Source: Idiomarina seosinensis_A (lineage in GTDB: Bacteria; Pseudomonadota; Gammaproteobacteria; Enterobacterales; Alteromonadaceae). Taken from it: 64,000 nucleotides of DNA. The position numbers were made by a program, and so were the translations under genes. The DNA is taken from positions 2,046,001 through 2,110,000 of the forward strand of contig NZ_CP085211.1 in NCBI RefSeq assembly GCF_044797955.1, written 5' to 3'. Below are positions 8,507-17,900 of the stretch, piece after piece. The notes below the pieces were generated by a model. It did not search any database, was not told the origin of the DNA, and saw only the letters and a program-made list of their open reading frames with translations. Position 1 is the stretch's first letter. Each line of letters starts with the position of its first letter.

Positions 8507-9289
8507 TTAATCTCGCGCAGACTCCGCCCGCAAGAACACCAATTGACTATCTGTTGATTCACCAGGACTAAACTGATAGCCCGCGGTATCAAATTCTTTT
8601 AATTCCGACACTTGTCCGGGGTTTTGGTTCACTATAAATCGAGCCATCAGGCCACGCGCCTTTTTGGCGTAAAAACTAATGACCTTGTACTGACCGTTTT
8701 TCTCGTCCTTAAACACCGGGGTAACAACTTTCGCCCTTAATTTGGCTGTGTCTACGGCAGAAAAATATTCATTCGAGGCCAAGTTCACCAAAACATCACT
8801 GCCTTGCTGTGCCAAATCGCCGTTTAAGACATCAGTAATTTTATCGGCCCAAAACTGGTACAGATTGTCAGCTGCTGCGGTTTTTAATTTGGTACCCATT
8901 TCTAAACGGTAAGGTTGCATCAGATCTAGCGGTCTTAATACCCCGTAGAGACCGGAAAGAATTCGCAACTGTTGTTGCGCTGACTCTATTTGTTCTGCAG
9001 ACAGACTGCCGGCATCCAGCCCCGCATACACATCGCCGTTGAAAGCGAACATCGCAGGCCGGGAATTAGTTTCATTAAATGGCAACGACCATTCGGCAAA
9101 ACGTGCGGCATTAAGGCCCGCCAGCTTGTCACTGATCTTCATCAGCGAGCCAAGCTGTTGCGGGCTCAGCTCGCGACATACCGTGACTAACCGTTGAGCA
9201 TCGTCAAGTAACCTGGGTTGAGTTGCCTGTACCGCCGGAACGGGGCTTTCATAATCTAAGTTTTTTGCCGGTGACAGAACTGCAAGCAT
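8507..9289 (-). CDS. yaaA: Peroxide stress protein YaaA
   Basis: YaaA (DUF328/UPF0246) lowers intracellular unincorporated iron and protects DNA from peroxide in E. coli. The 260-aa protein (E. coli 258) begins MLAVLSPAKNLDYESP, the family signature, and contains FNGDVYAGLDA, LSGLYGVLRPLDLMQPYRLEMG and VISFYAKKARGLMARFIV. The frame continues four codons upstream to a TTG, but GGAGAG sits correctly for ATG 9289. secF lies 34 nt upstream on the same strand, possibly with read-through. Confidence 0.95.
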   Translation of the reverse strand: MLAVLSPAKNLDYESPVPAVQATQPRLLDDAQRLVTVCRELSPQQLGSLMKISDKLAGLNAARFAEWSLPFNETNSRPAMFAFNGDVYAGLDAGSLSAEQIESAQQQLRILSGLYGVLRPLDLMQPYRLEMGTKLKTAAADNLYQFWADKITDVLNGDLAQQGSDVLVNLASNEYFSAVDTAKLRAKVVTPVFKDEKNGQYKVISFYAKKARGLMARFIVNQNPGQVSELKEFDTAGYQFSPGESTDSQLVFLRAESARD

Positions 9290-9323
9290 GGCTCTCTCCA
9301 ATTAGGTTAACTGACAATTTAAA

Positions 9324-10271
9324 TTAAAGCATAGGATCCTGATCGGCGCCCTCTTTCTCAACTTCTGTGGGCATCAGATCATCACGGCTCACACCAAAGC
9401 TTAGTGCAACGGAACTGGCGATAAAAATTGATGAATAAGTACCGATAAGCACACCAAACAACAATGCAGTAGAAAAGCCATGAATCAATGGGCCACCAAG
9501 AAAGAACAAGGTTAGCAATACCAAAATTGTAGTCGTTGAGGTGACGATGGTTCGGCTTAATGTATCCGTCAAGGCCCTGTCGACGGTTTGTATAGGTGTT
9601 AACTTGGCAAACTTACGAAAAGTTTCGCGGATCCGGTCACAGACCACCACTGTATCGTTGATGGAATAACCAATAACGGCCAGTAAGGCTGCTAACACGG
9701 TTAGATCAAACTCTAAGCCCAGCACTGAAAACAAGCCCAGAGTAATGGTGACATCATGTGCCAGCGCAGCTACCGCGCCGACCGCCAGACGCCACTCAAA
9801 CCGCAGTGCAATGTAGATTAAGATACAAATTAACGCCGTTAACATCGCCAGGCCGCCCTGCTCGATGAATTCGTCACCGACATTAGGTCCGACAAATTCA
9901 ATCCGACGCATTTCAATATCCGCACTAATTTGAGTTCGCAATGAATCGAGAATGCTCGAGCCCAATTGCTCTGCTTTTACATCAGCCCGCGGCTCCAGAC
10001 GAATTAACAAATCTTGTTGAGTACCATAGTTTTGCACTACGGCATCACTATAACCCGATTCATTCAATACGCTTCGTACTTGTTGCAAATCAGCGGGTTG
10101 CTGAAAGCCGACTTCAATTAGGGTGCCGCCGGTAAAGTCCAGACCCAGATTGAGTTTGTTCACTGATAACGACACGATCGAAGCGAGCAGTAATAGCCCG
10201 CTGAGAATCGCAAATGCGCCGCGAAAGCGCATAAAGGGAATTCGTTCGTCTGTATTGATAAGTGTACGCAT
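9324..10271 (-). CDS. secF: Protein translocase subunit SecF
   Basis: SecF works with SecD in the inner membrane, using the proton or sodium gradient to drive late steps of protein export through SecYEG. The 315-aa protein has a first membrane helix at about 15-35, the periplasmic P1 region with LNLGLDFTGGTLIEVGF, then five C-terminal helices with VGAVAALAHDVTITLG, VIGYSINDTVVVCDRIRE and SRTIVTSTTTILVLL. These are hallmark SecF segments. It begins 8 nt after secD and is co-transcribed with it. Confidence 0.97.
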   Translation of the reverse strand: MRTLINTDERIPFMRFRGAFAILSGLLLLASIVSLSVNKLNLGLDFTGGTLIEVGFQQPADLQQVRSVLNESGYSDAVVQNYGTQQDLLIRLEPRADVKAEQLGSSILDSLRTQISADIEMRRIEFVGPNVGDEFIEQGGLAMLTALICILIYIALRFEWRLAVGAVAALAHDVTITLGLFSVLGLEFDLTVLAALLAVIGYSINDTVVVCDRIRETFRKFAKLTPIQTVDRALTDTLSRTIVTSTTTILVLLTLFFLGGPLIHGFSTALLFGVLIGTYSSIFIASSVALSFGVSRDDLMPTEVEKEGADQDPML

Positions 10272-10279
10272 AACTTCGC

Positions 10280-12124
10280 CTAAATCGATAACTTGCTAAG
10301 GCGCTTACCGCCCCAGACTGAATTCACTAGCGCGCGTGTGCCGACGATAGCGGTAAACATTGACGTGATAATGCCAATTGCCAGTGTAATGGCAAATCCT
10401 TTAATCGGACCATTACCAATAGCAAACAGAATTAACGCGGCAATCAGGGTTGTCACATTAGCATCGGCAATGGTTGACAAAGCGCTGTCGTAACCGTGGT
10501 GAATCGCCTGCTGTGGGCTCCGCTTAGCTTTTATTTCTTCGCGTATTCGCTCAAAAATCAAAACATTAGCGTCTACGGCCATACCAACGGTTAATACAAT
10601 GCCCGCCATGCCTGGCAAGGTCAGAGTTGCTCCCGGAATCATTGACATGACGCCAATAATCAAGATTAAGTTAGCTGCCAGCGCGCAATTTGCCACCAGA
10701 CCAAACTTCCGATAATACGCAATCATAAACACCAGTACTAAAATAAAACCCCACAAGATGGCTTGTGTGCCGGCATCTATGTTCTGTTGTCCCAGGCTCG
10801 GCCCGACAGTTCGCTCTTCAACAATCTGGATGGGGGCAATCAAAGCACCCGCGCGCAACAGTAAAGCCAGGTTTTGCGCTTCCTGAGCGCCAACTCCGGT
10901 AATTCTGAAACTACTGCCTAAACGTGACTGAATGGTAGCGACGTTGATCACTTCAGCATTTTTTGTAAATTGTAGCTTACCGTCCTGATCGCGCTCATCG
11001 GTCGCATTGTATTCAATAAATACCGTTGCCATTGGCTTACCAACATTATCTTTGGTTGCCATCGACATTTTGTTACCACCGGCACCGTCCAGTGAAATAT
11101 TAACCTGGGGCCGGTTGTACTCATCATAACCCACGCCGGCATTGACGATATGGTCGCCGGTCAGAATGACGTCTTCTTTAAGTAACTGCCGGGGGCCATC
11201 GCGCATCGGCAATAATTCGCTGCCAAAAGGAACCCGGCCGTTAACTGCATCCCGAACATCATTTTCGGTATCAACCAGACGAAATTCGAGTGTCGCTGTA
11301 GCGCCGAGGATTTCTTTAGCCCTTGCCGTATCCTGCACACCCGGTAACTCGACAACAATACGATTGGCACCCTGACGCTGAATAATCGGTTCCGCCACCC
11401 CCAGTTCGTTCACCCGGTTTCGCATAATGGTGATATTTTGCGAAACGGCGTAATCACGGGTTTCTGCAAGCTTCTGGTCAGTCATTTGCAGACGCAGGCT
11501 TTGCTCATCCGGTTCCTCTATCAGCTGATAACCCTCGTAACGGTTATCAAGGTACGTTTCAGCCGCCTGGTAGGCTTCATCATTACGTAGCTGGATGTAA
11601 ACACCGTCATCGGTTGCATTAACGGCCGAGTAACGAATACGCTCTTCGCGCAACTCATTACGAACCGTATCTTTCATACCATCTAGTATTTTCCGCATGG
11701 CTTCGTCCATATCGATTTCCATCAGGAAATGAACGCCGCCCCGTAAATCCAGGCCCAGCTTCATCGGTTCAGCGCCAATGCTTTTCAGCCATTGAGGCGT
11801 TGCCGGAGCCAGGTTAAGTGCAACAATGTAATTATCACCCAGGCTTTCAACCAGGGTTTCACGGGCTTTTAACTGCTCATCGTCGGATGTGAGCCGAACC
11901 AGAATCTGTTCGTCTTCAAGGGCAATAGATTTGGGAGATATGTCCTGGCTGAGCAGCGAATTGCGTACCCGATCCAAAGTATTTGCATCAATTGTTGCTT
12001 GTCGATCTGCGGAAATTTGTACTGCCGGGTCCTCACCATAAATATTTGGCAGCGCATAAAGCGCTGCCAACAGAATGATGAAAATCACTAACAGGTTTTT
12101 CCACAACGGGTATTTATTTAACAC
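10280..12124 (-). CDS. secD: Protein translocase subunit SecD
   Basis: SecD is the larger partner of SecF. The 614-aa protein (E. coli 615) has an N-terminal helix at about 8-27, the motif LGLDLRGGVHFLMEIDM at about 122-138, a large periplasmic region, and a C-terminal six-helix part with GMAVDANVLIFERIREE. The start is GTG at 12124 with AAGGTGG as ribosome site. It lies 27 nt after yajC. The order yajC-secD-secF is standard, but tgt, which usually precedes yajC, is missing here. Confidence 0.97.
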   Translation of the reverse strand: MLNKYPLWKNLLVIFIILLAALYALPNIYGEDPAVQISADRQATIDANTLDRVRNSLLSQDISPKSIALEDEQILVRLTSDDEQLKARETLVESLGDNYIVALNLAPATPQWLKSIGAEPMKLGLDLRGGVHFLMEIDMDEAMRKILDGMKDTVRNELREERIRYSAVNATDDGVYIQLRNDEAYQAAETYLDNRYEGYQLIEEPDEQSLRLQMTDQKLAETRDYAVSQNITIMRNRVNELGVAEPIIQRQGANRIVVELPGVQDTARAKEILGATATLEFRLVDTENDVRDAVNGRVPFGSELLPMRDGPRQLLKEDVILTGDHIVNAGVGYDEYNRPQVNISLDGAGGNKMSMATKDNVGKPMATVFIEYNATDERDQDGKLQFTKNAEVINVATIQSRLGSSFRITGVGAQEAQNLALLLRAGALIAPIQIVEERTVGPSLGQQNIDAGTQAILWGFILVLVFMIAYYRKFGLVANCALAANLILIIGVMSMIPGATLTLPGMAGIVLTVGMAVDANVLIFERIREEIKAKRSPQQAIHHGYDSALSTIADANVTTLIAALILFAIGNGPIKGFAITLAIGIITSMFTAIVGTRALVNSVWGGKRLSKLSI

Positions 12125-12151
12125 GTCGTGCCACCTTTATTTGCAATGCAA

Positions 12152-12484
12152 TTAGAGAGACTTCATCGTTCCTTTCGGAAGAACCGAAGACACTGCTGCT
12201 TTTTGAACCGTTACTTCAAGATCTTCATTTAACGCAATAACAATAAAGTCTTTGTCGTCACTGACCTTAGTTATCCGGCCGACCATGCCGCCCTGCGTTA
12301 ACACTTCATCGCCTTTGCTTAGCGACGAAATCAATTCTTTATGCTGCTTTACGCGTTTAGCCTGTGGACGGTAAATCAAGAAGTAAAAAATCAAGCCGAA
12401 CATGACCAGCATGAAAATTAATTCCATGCCACCACCTGCAGCTGAACCATCTTGCGCGTATGCAGGACTAATAAAAAAGTTCAT
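12152..12484 (-). CDS. yajC: Preprotein translocase accessory subunit YajC
   Basis: YajC joins SecDF in the holo-translocase. The 110-aa protein has one membrane helix (MELIFMLVMFGLIFYFLIYR) followed by the family signature RPQAKRVKQHKELISSLSKGDEV, here RPQAKRVKQHKEL. A cytoplasmic domain with VLTQGGMVGRITKV comes next. GGGGAATGTT precedes the ATG at 12484. Upstream is not tgt/queA but an AAA+ regulator gene, with an inverted repeat at 12526-12556 in between. Confidence 0.96.
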   Translation of the reverse strand: MNFFISPAYAQDGSAAGGGMELIFMLVMFGLIFYFLIYRPQAKRVKQHKELISSLSKGDEVLTQGGMVGRITKVSDDKDFIVIALNEDLEVTVQKAAVSSVLPKGTMKSL

Positions 12485-12525
12485 AACATTCCCCAGCTAT
12501 CTAAAGTTTTGTTGATCATTATTAT

Positions 12526-12556
12526 GTCACCTTGTCATAAATGAGGACAAGGTGAC
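12526..12556 (-). repeat. Perfect 11-bp inverted repeat upstream of yajC
   Basis: GTCACCTTGTC at 12526-12536 and GACAAGGTGAC at 12546-12556 are exact complements around a 9-nt loop. It lies 42 bp upstream of the yajC start and 61 bp past the end of the AAA+ regulator gene. No T-run follows on the minus strand, so it is either an atypical terminator for the regulator or an operator-like site for yajC-secDF. I cannot separate the two. Confidence 0.6.
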
Positions 12557-12617
12557 GGAATTACAAGTCAATAAAGTACCATAGTTTAGCAAAAAGTTAG
12601 GGGGGAAGGATACTGCT

Positions 12618-14123
12618 TCAGATATCGAAACCCAGAGCTTTTAAGCGACGACGCAGTCCCACTTGCGAAACTTTTAACTGCCACATCATCTGCTCAGTAT
12701 CGCCCTGATGCTTTTCAAAGCTCTCTCTTAACTGCGCTTCAGTGATGTCCTGAGCTGTCTGAATACCATCAAAACGTTGAATCAACTGATAAACCGACGC
12801 TCTGGAGATCCTCAGTTCCGTAGCCGTTGATTGTAATTCAAAGCGGTTATTCTGCAGGGCGGCCAGTAGCTCCTCGCGACTGATGGTGTTGGGTTTACGA
12901 TTCGCACCCGCTGGTGCGGTGGGGTTTAACCGCGGTTTTAAAATCGACAACAGCTGAGTATCCAGTTGCAAGGCTCGACAATCACGACTATCGATAACCA
13001 CCTGACGCGCAACGTTACGCAGCTGCCTGACATTGCCCGGCCAGTTAAACGTTAACAGCTGACTGATTAGTTCTGCCGGCACTGCCAGCTCAAGAGGTTT
13101 GTCCGGGCATAAGCGACGCCACTGCTCGCGAACAAACTGAATAAATAACAAGCTGATATCTTCCACTCGCTCGCTTAAAGCCGGTAAAAATATTTGGTAG
13201 GCACTCAGATGGTTCGCCAGTTGCTGTAGCCGCGAATCTTCGGTGTACGGACAGCTTTCGTAAATACTGGTGAGTATTAGCCGACAGTTGAGAGTTTTCG
13301 GCGTCTGGTTATCTTTGCATAAGTAATAGCCTTTGGTGAGCACTTTAAACAGCAAACTGATAACTTCTTCGGAGGCATCTTCCAAATCTTCAAGCACCAG
13401 AGTACCGCCCTCTGCCTGAGCAAAGTAACCCACATTTCTCTGGCTACCGAAGTAACCACCAAATAGTTCTTCAGCGGCAACGGCATCATGAATAGCCGCT
13501 AAATTGACACAAACAAACGGCTTTTCCTCTGCAAATATGGTGCGGTGCAACTGCAAGGCAGTAAGTTCTTTGCCGGTACCCGCCGCACCTCTGATCATTA
13601 CCGGCAGGTTGAGCTCGGCAATGTGTTCAAGGTGGCTACTAATCGCCTTAATGTCCGGGCTTAAGCCTTTAAGTAGCGAGTTTTCTGCCGTGCGGATGTC
13701 CCGCAGCGGCATATACTTTAATACCAGCACCACCGTTTTATTCAGGCTAATGACCACTCCGGAACTTAAATCGGCCCCGCTTAGTAAGTATTCACTCTGC
13801 TCCGCCCTTCCGGCAATATTGACTGTTGTGCTGGTTGAGTGGGCCCGAATGCGGTAATTTTCTTCGTTGTCCTGTTGGATGATAACCGGAGAGCGGCTGA
13901 TACGTGGTTCATTTAACGGCATTGCCGCACGGCCATTATGAGCGAAGTCAGGACGGTTGCGACTGAGGTAATCCCTGCCTTCGGTAACCAGCCCAAGTAA
14001 AGGAGCCGATTCGCCGATACGGCTTAACTCCGGATGCAGAGCAATGATCAATGTAGGCGCCACTTCCAGACGACTATCAAGGTCATCACCGGCGTGCTGA
14101 GTTTTCATTTCTGCAACATTCAT
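12618..14123 (-). CDS. FHA/AAA+ transcriptional regulator, sigma54-activator-like with degenerate motifs
   Basis: The 501-aa protein has an N-terminal FHA-like domain (about 40-140, with EPRISRSPVIIQ), an AAA+ domain (about 150-390), and two C-terminal Fis-type helix-turn-helix regions (about 412-440 and 455-501). Walker A is GAAGTGKE at 179-186. The Walker B region GGTLVLEDLED lacks the usual FLDEIG wording, and the sensor II segment FNWPGNVRQLRNV is intact. The GAFTGA loop that contacts sigma54 is not recognisable: EELFGGYFGSQRNVGYFAQAEGG, residues 218-240, is shortened there. It may therefore regulate sigma70 promoters, as TyrR does, or be a remodelled activator. Targets are unknown; adjacent yajC and the divergent UPF0126 gene are candidates. 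Confidence 0.8.
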   Translation of the reverse strand: MNVAEMKTQHAGDDLDSRLEVAPTLIIALHPELSRIGESAPLLGLVTEGRDYLSRNRPDFAHNGRAAMPLNEPRISRSPVIIQQDNEENYRIRAHSTSTTVNIAGRAEQSEYLLSGADLSSGVVISLNKTVVLVLKYMPLRDIRTAENSLLKGLSPDIKAISSHLEHIAELNLPVMIRGAAGTGKELTALQLHRTIFAEEKPFVCVNLAAIHDAVAAEELFGGYFGSQRNVGYFAQAEGGTLVLEDLEDASEEVISLLFKVLTKGYYLCKDNQTPKTLNCRLILTSIYESCPYTEDSRLQQLANHLSAYQIFLPALSERVEDISLLFIQFVREQWRRLCPDKPLELAVPAELISQLLTFNWPGNVRQLRNVARQVVIDSRDCRALQLDTQLLSILKPRLNPTAPAGANRKPNTISREELLAALQNNRFELQSTATELRISRASVYQLIQRFDGIQTAQDITEAQLRESFEKHQGDTEQMMWQLKVSQVGLRRRLKALGFDI

Positions 14124-14239
14124 AATGGTACGCTAATCCTTAGCATTACTTCGCCAGCTAATCTGGCGTCGTCAGTTCTGACACTGATGATAAAATAGCC
14201 AGTAGAAATAGTCGAGCAACAAACTACCATTCTGTCTTT

Positions 14240-14245
14240 TATAAT
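14240..14245 (+). promoter_or_regulatory. TATAAT -10 box in the regulator/UPF0126 divergent region
   Basis: A perfect TATAAT lies at 14240-14245, 47 bp before the UPF0126 start at 14293; no good -35 is seen 17 bp upstream. The same 169-bp intergenic region carries the short inverted repeat CGCCAG-CTAAT-CTGGCG at 14152-14168, close to the regulator start (14123), a possible autoregulatory site. Confidence 0.4.
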
Positions 14246-14292
14246 GACAAACTGAACGAAATTTAGCTCTGCAACTGAGGCTGTTGATAAAA

Positions 14293-14910
14293 ATGGATGT
14301 GTTGTTTTATTGGGCCGACCAGGCCGGCGTGGCCGTGTTTGCGATTGCCGGGACCTTGTTAGCTTTCCGTAAGCATATGGACGGTTTCGGTGTCGTTGTT
14401 CTGGCCTCGACAACAGCTATTGGCGGCGGAACCATTCGCGACTTAATTCTTGATTTACCGGTATTCTGGACTCAGGACCAAACCTACATCTATACAATAC
14501 TGGCAGCGGCGTTAGTAACTATTATTTGGTTGCGTTACAAAACCTACATTCCAATGACCACCCTACAGCTTGCTGATGCTATCGGGCTGGCATTTTTTGC
14601 CACCATGGGCGCTGAAAAAACACTATCAGCCGGGTTTTCACCTTTTATAGCGGTGATTATGGGCACCATAACCGCCTGTTTTGGAGGTATGCTCCGCGAT
14701 GTTCTTGCCCGTGATGTGCCTATGGTGCTGAAAAGTGAGTTGTACGCAACAACCTGTATCGCCGGTGCTACGGTTTACTGTCTGTTGATTAACTACAGTC
14801 CGCTCATTGCTTTTGCTGCGGCCATGCTGACCACTTTAGTGATCCGTATCGGAGCAATCCGTTACCAGTGGTCACTGCCGGTCTTCCGCGATTCCCATGA
14901 GTACCACTAA
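14293..14910 (+). CDS. UPF0126 (TRIC-type) inner-membrane protein, YicG-like
   Basis: A 205-aa integral membrane protein made of two UPF0126 repeats, each with the conserved glycine/arginine turn: GGGTIRDLILDLPVFW near residue 40 and FGGMLRDVLARDVPMVL near 133. Bacterial UPF0126 proteins share the fold of TRIC cation channels. In E. coli relatives the function is reported as glycine transport or is unclear. ATG 14293 is chosen over a TTG three codons upstream. It ends 2 nt before the CrbS-like kinase gene, so they are almost certainly co-transcribed, which could connect it to the same acetate or carbon-switch response. Confidence 0.88.
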   Translation: MDVLFYWADQAGVAVFAIAGTLLAFRKHMDGFGVVVLASTTAIGGGTIRDLILDLPVFWTQDQTYIYTILAAALVTIIWLRYKTYIPMTTLQLADAIGLAFFATMGAEKTLSAGFSPFIAVIMGTITACFGGMLRDVLARDVPMVLKSELYATTCIAGATVYCLLINYSPLIAFAAAMLTTLVIRIGAIRYQWSLPVFRDSHEYH

Positions 14911-14912
14911 TC

Positions 14913-17900
14913 ATGTTGTCGGTATCTGTTACAGCTGCTACCGCCATCATCTATCTGATTGTATTATTTTTTATTGCTTACCGGGGTGACGGTAGTCGGC
15001 GGCAGCCTGCCAAACCTTATCGCTATTCACTGGCCCAGGGCGTTCACTGCACGTCCTGGGCTTTTTTCGGTACGGTTACCCAGTCTGCACATTACGGTTG
15101 GTCTTTCGCTCCGACTTACATCGGTGCTATCGCGGTATTCTTATTTCTGCATTCAATTCAACTGCGCATTCTCAATTATTGTAAGCAACAAAATATTACC
15201 TCAATTGCCGACTTAATCGGCACCCGCTATGGTAAATCACCTTTATTGGCGAGTGTCGTTGCCCTAACGGCGTTAATTGCTGTGGTGCCTTATATTTCTT
15301 TACAGCTAAGGGCTGTTACCGCCAGTTTTTCCGCCATTACCGGGGTCAATCAGAATCCCTTCTGGTTATTTGATTTATCCGCTCTGGTGGCTTTAGTGAT
15401 GATTGCCTTTGGCTTCTTGTTTGCCACCCGTCGCTTAAGTCTGGCAGAGCAACACAGCGGCTTGATGGACGCCATGGCCTTCGAGTCAATTGTAAAACTG
15501 CTGGCGTTTATGGCGGTGGGCCTATTTGCGACTTACAGCCTGTTTGATGGGTTTAATGATCTGCTCGCAGCCAGCCTTAATACTGAGCATACAAGAGCAG
15601 CGATGGAGGGTAAAAGCGGTGGACTGTATGTTTACATCGTTCATGTACTGCTCGGCGCTTTATCAATGTTTTGTCTACCGCGTCAGTTTCATGTGACCTA
15701 TGTAGAGAATACTCACAGTGATGAATTACGCGTTGCGCGCTGGGCTTTCCCTTTGTATTTATTCGCTATTAACTTTTTCATTTTGCCCATTGCTATGGCT
15801 GCTCTGCTGATTGCGCCCGAGCAAGCTACCAACGATACCTTTATGCTGGTGTTACCACTGTCCAGTGGACGCACTGATATTGCTCTTATTGCCTTTATCG
15901 GTGGCTTAGCTGCGGCAACCAGCATGGTGCTAATCGCTTTACTGGCCCTCAGTATCATGATCTCTAATGATCTGGTCATGCCGCTATGGCTCAGGTTAAC
16001 CCGGCAGCGTCTCAGGCCGCTGCAATTCACTCCCGCGCGCATTCTGCTGATACGACGTGTCACCATTATCATCGTCATGTTGATGGCTTATATCTATTAC
16101 CAGCTCACCATTGACAGTCTGCCACTGGTTAATTCGGGGCTGATTTCACTGGCCTTACTGGTACAGCTGGCACCCGCCATCATTGCCAGCGTATTGTGGC
16201 CGCGCAGCCATCAGCTGGGTGTGATATCCGGGCTGCTCGCCGGCGCGCTTGCCTGGTTAAGCTTGCTGCTGTTGCCCGCTTTAAATACAGCACAGCCAAT
16301 AACGGATATTCAGGTGGCCGATGGGGTACTGATAAGCCTTGGCCTTAACTTAACTATTTTTATCTTAACGTCGGTGTTGATACCCAACCGGGATCACCGC
16401 GTTCAGACCACGGGCAATGACGACTTTATCCGTCAGCCAAGTCTTAGCTGGTCCCGCTTACACGCTTTGCTGGAGCGGTTTTATAGTCCGCGTCAATTGC
16501 ATAACCTGCAGCAGAAAATGAATCTGAGCTTACTACCGCTGGATGACCAGTCGTTGGTACCCGCTCCTACTCTTGTCCGTATTGAACGGGAACTTTCGAC
16601 TATCATTGGTACCTCCGCCACCCGGCTATTATTTGATACCATTTCCGAGCAGCAGGAGCTGCCTGTTGCTAAGGTGGTAGACTGGGCCACAGAAGCATCA
16701 AAACTTTATCGGTTCAACCGCGAACTCCTGCAGGCGTCAGTGGAAAATATTCCGCAGGGCATTAGTGTCATCGATCAAGAGCTGCGGCTGGTCGCCTGGA
16801 ATCGTCGTTATATTGAAATCTTTGATTACCCTGAAGGCCTGGTCCGGGCGGGAATGCCAGTGGAAGAACTACTGCGCTACAATGCAGCCCGCGGTATGTT
16901 GAGTCAGTCGAACGGTCAAAACGTCGAGGCCGAAATTGAAAAACGCCTTAATTACCTACGAGCCGGCAGCCATTATCAGTACCAGCGCGCCCAGGGACAA
17001 TTAATTATTGAGCTGCAGGGTAATCCAATGCCCGGTGGTGGTTTTGTAACGACGTACAGTGACATTACTGAAAAAATAGACGCCCAAAAAGCATTACAAC
17101 ACATCAACGAACAACTGGAACAGCGGGTAGCTGAGCGAACTGAGCAGTTACTCAGTGCCAAACAGGCAGAAGAAAAAGCGCACGTAAGCAAGTCCCGTTT
17201 TTTCGCTGCCGTCAGCCATGACCTGATGCAGCCTTTTAATGCCGCCAGCCTTTTTTGTGAAATGTTGCAAACCAAAGTGCAGCCGACGGTACTGCCGCTC
17301 GCTATTAACCTGCAACGTTCGCTCGAGCACGCTGAAGAACTACTGACGATGTTACTGGATATGACTAAGCTGGATGCCGGTAACTTAACTCCAGAACGCC
17401 AGACCTTTGCCTTAGATAATCTGCTGCAGCCGCTAGTAGACCGTTATCAGGCTATGGCAGCCGAAAAGGGCCTGCGTTTTGATTATGTAGCCTCGTCGGC
17501 AATCATTAACAGCGACCGCAAATTGCTCACCCGGGTTATTCAAAACCTGCTATCAAACGCCATTCGCTATACCCAGTCTGGCCGTATTATTTTGGGCGTT
17601 AAACGTCATCAGCAGCAGGCTACGGTATGGATTATTGATACCGGCGAAGGCATCCCCACTCACAAACAAGAAGACATTTTCAGAGAGTTTCATCAGCTTC
17701 AGGCCAGCGGCGATAATCCCGGCCTCGGGCTTGGCTTATCGATTGTGGAACGCGTTTGCCGGCTGTTGGCTGTGCCGCTGCAATTACGCTCCAGCCCCGG
17801 TAAAGGGACCGCCTTTGGTATTACCCTGACTGTCCAGTCCTGGCACAAAAACACAGAAGCTGATACGCCGTCTGCGGTACCTGTAGTGGAAGCAAGCTTA

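Noticed and set aside
8062..8557. Plus-strand ORFs of 100-149 codons opposite the DUF3014 gene
   Set aside because: Ser/Gly/Arg-rich mirror of the low-complexity Pro/Glu spacer; the DUF3014 frame is coupled to its neighbours.
12576..12585. GTACCATAGT, shared with the 21327 palindrome
   Set aside because: Only one half of the palindrome with a diverging second arm; a chance match is likely in 64 kb.
13504..13857. Plus-strand 117-codon ORF opposite the AAA+ regulator
   Set aside because: The opposite frame carries Walker A; no ribosome site for this one.
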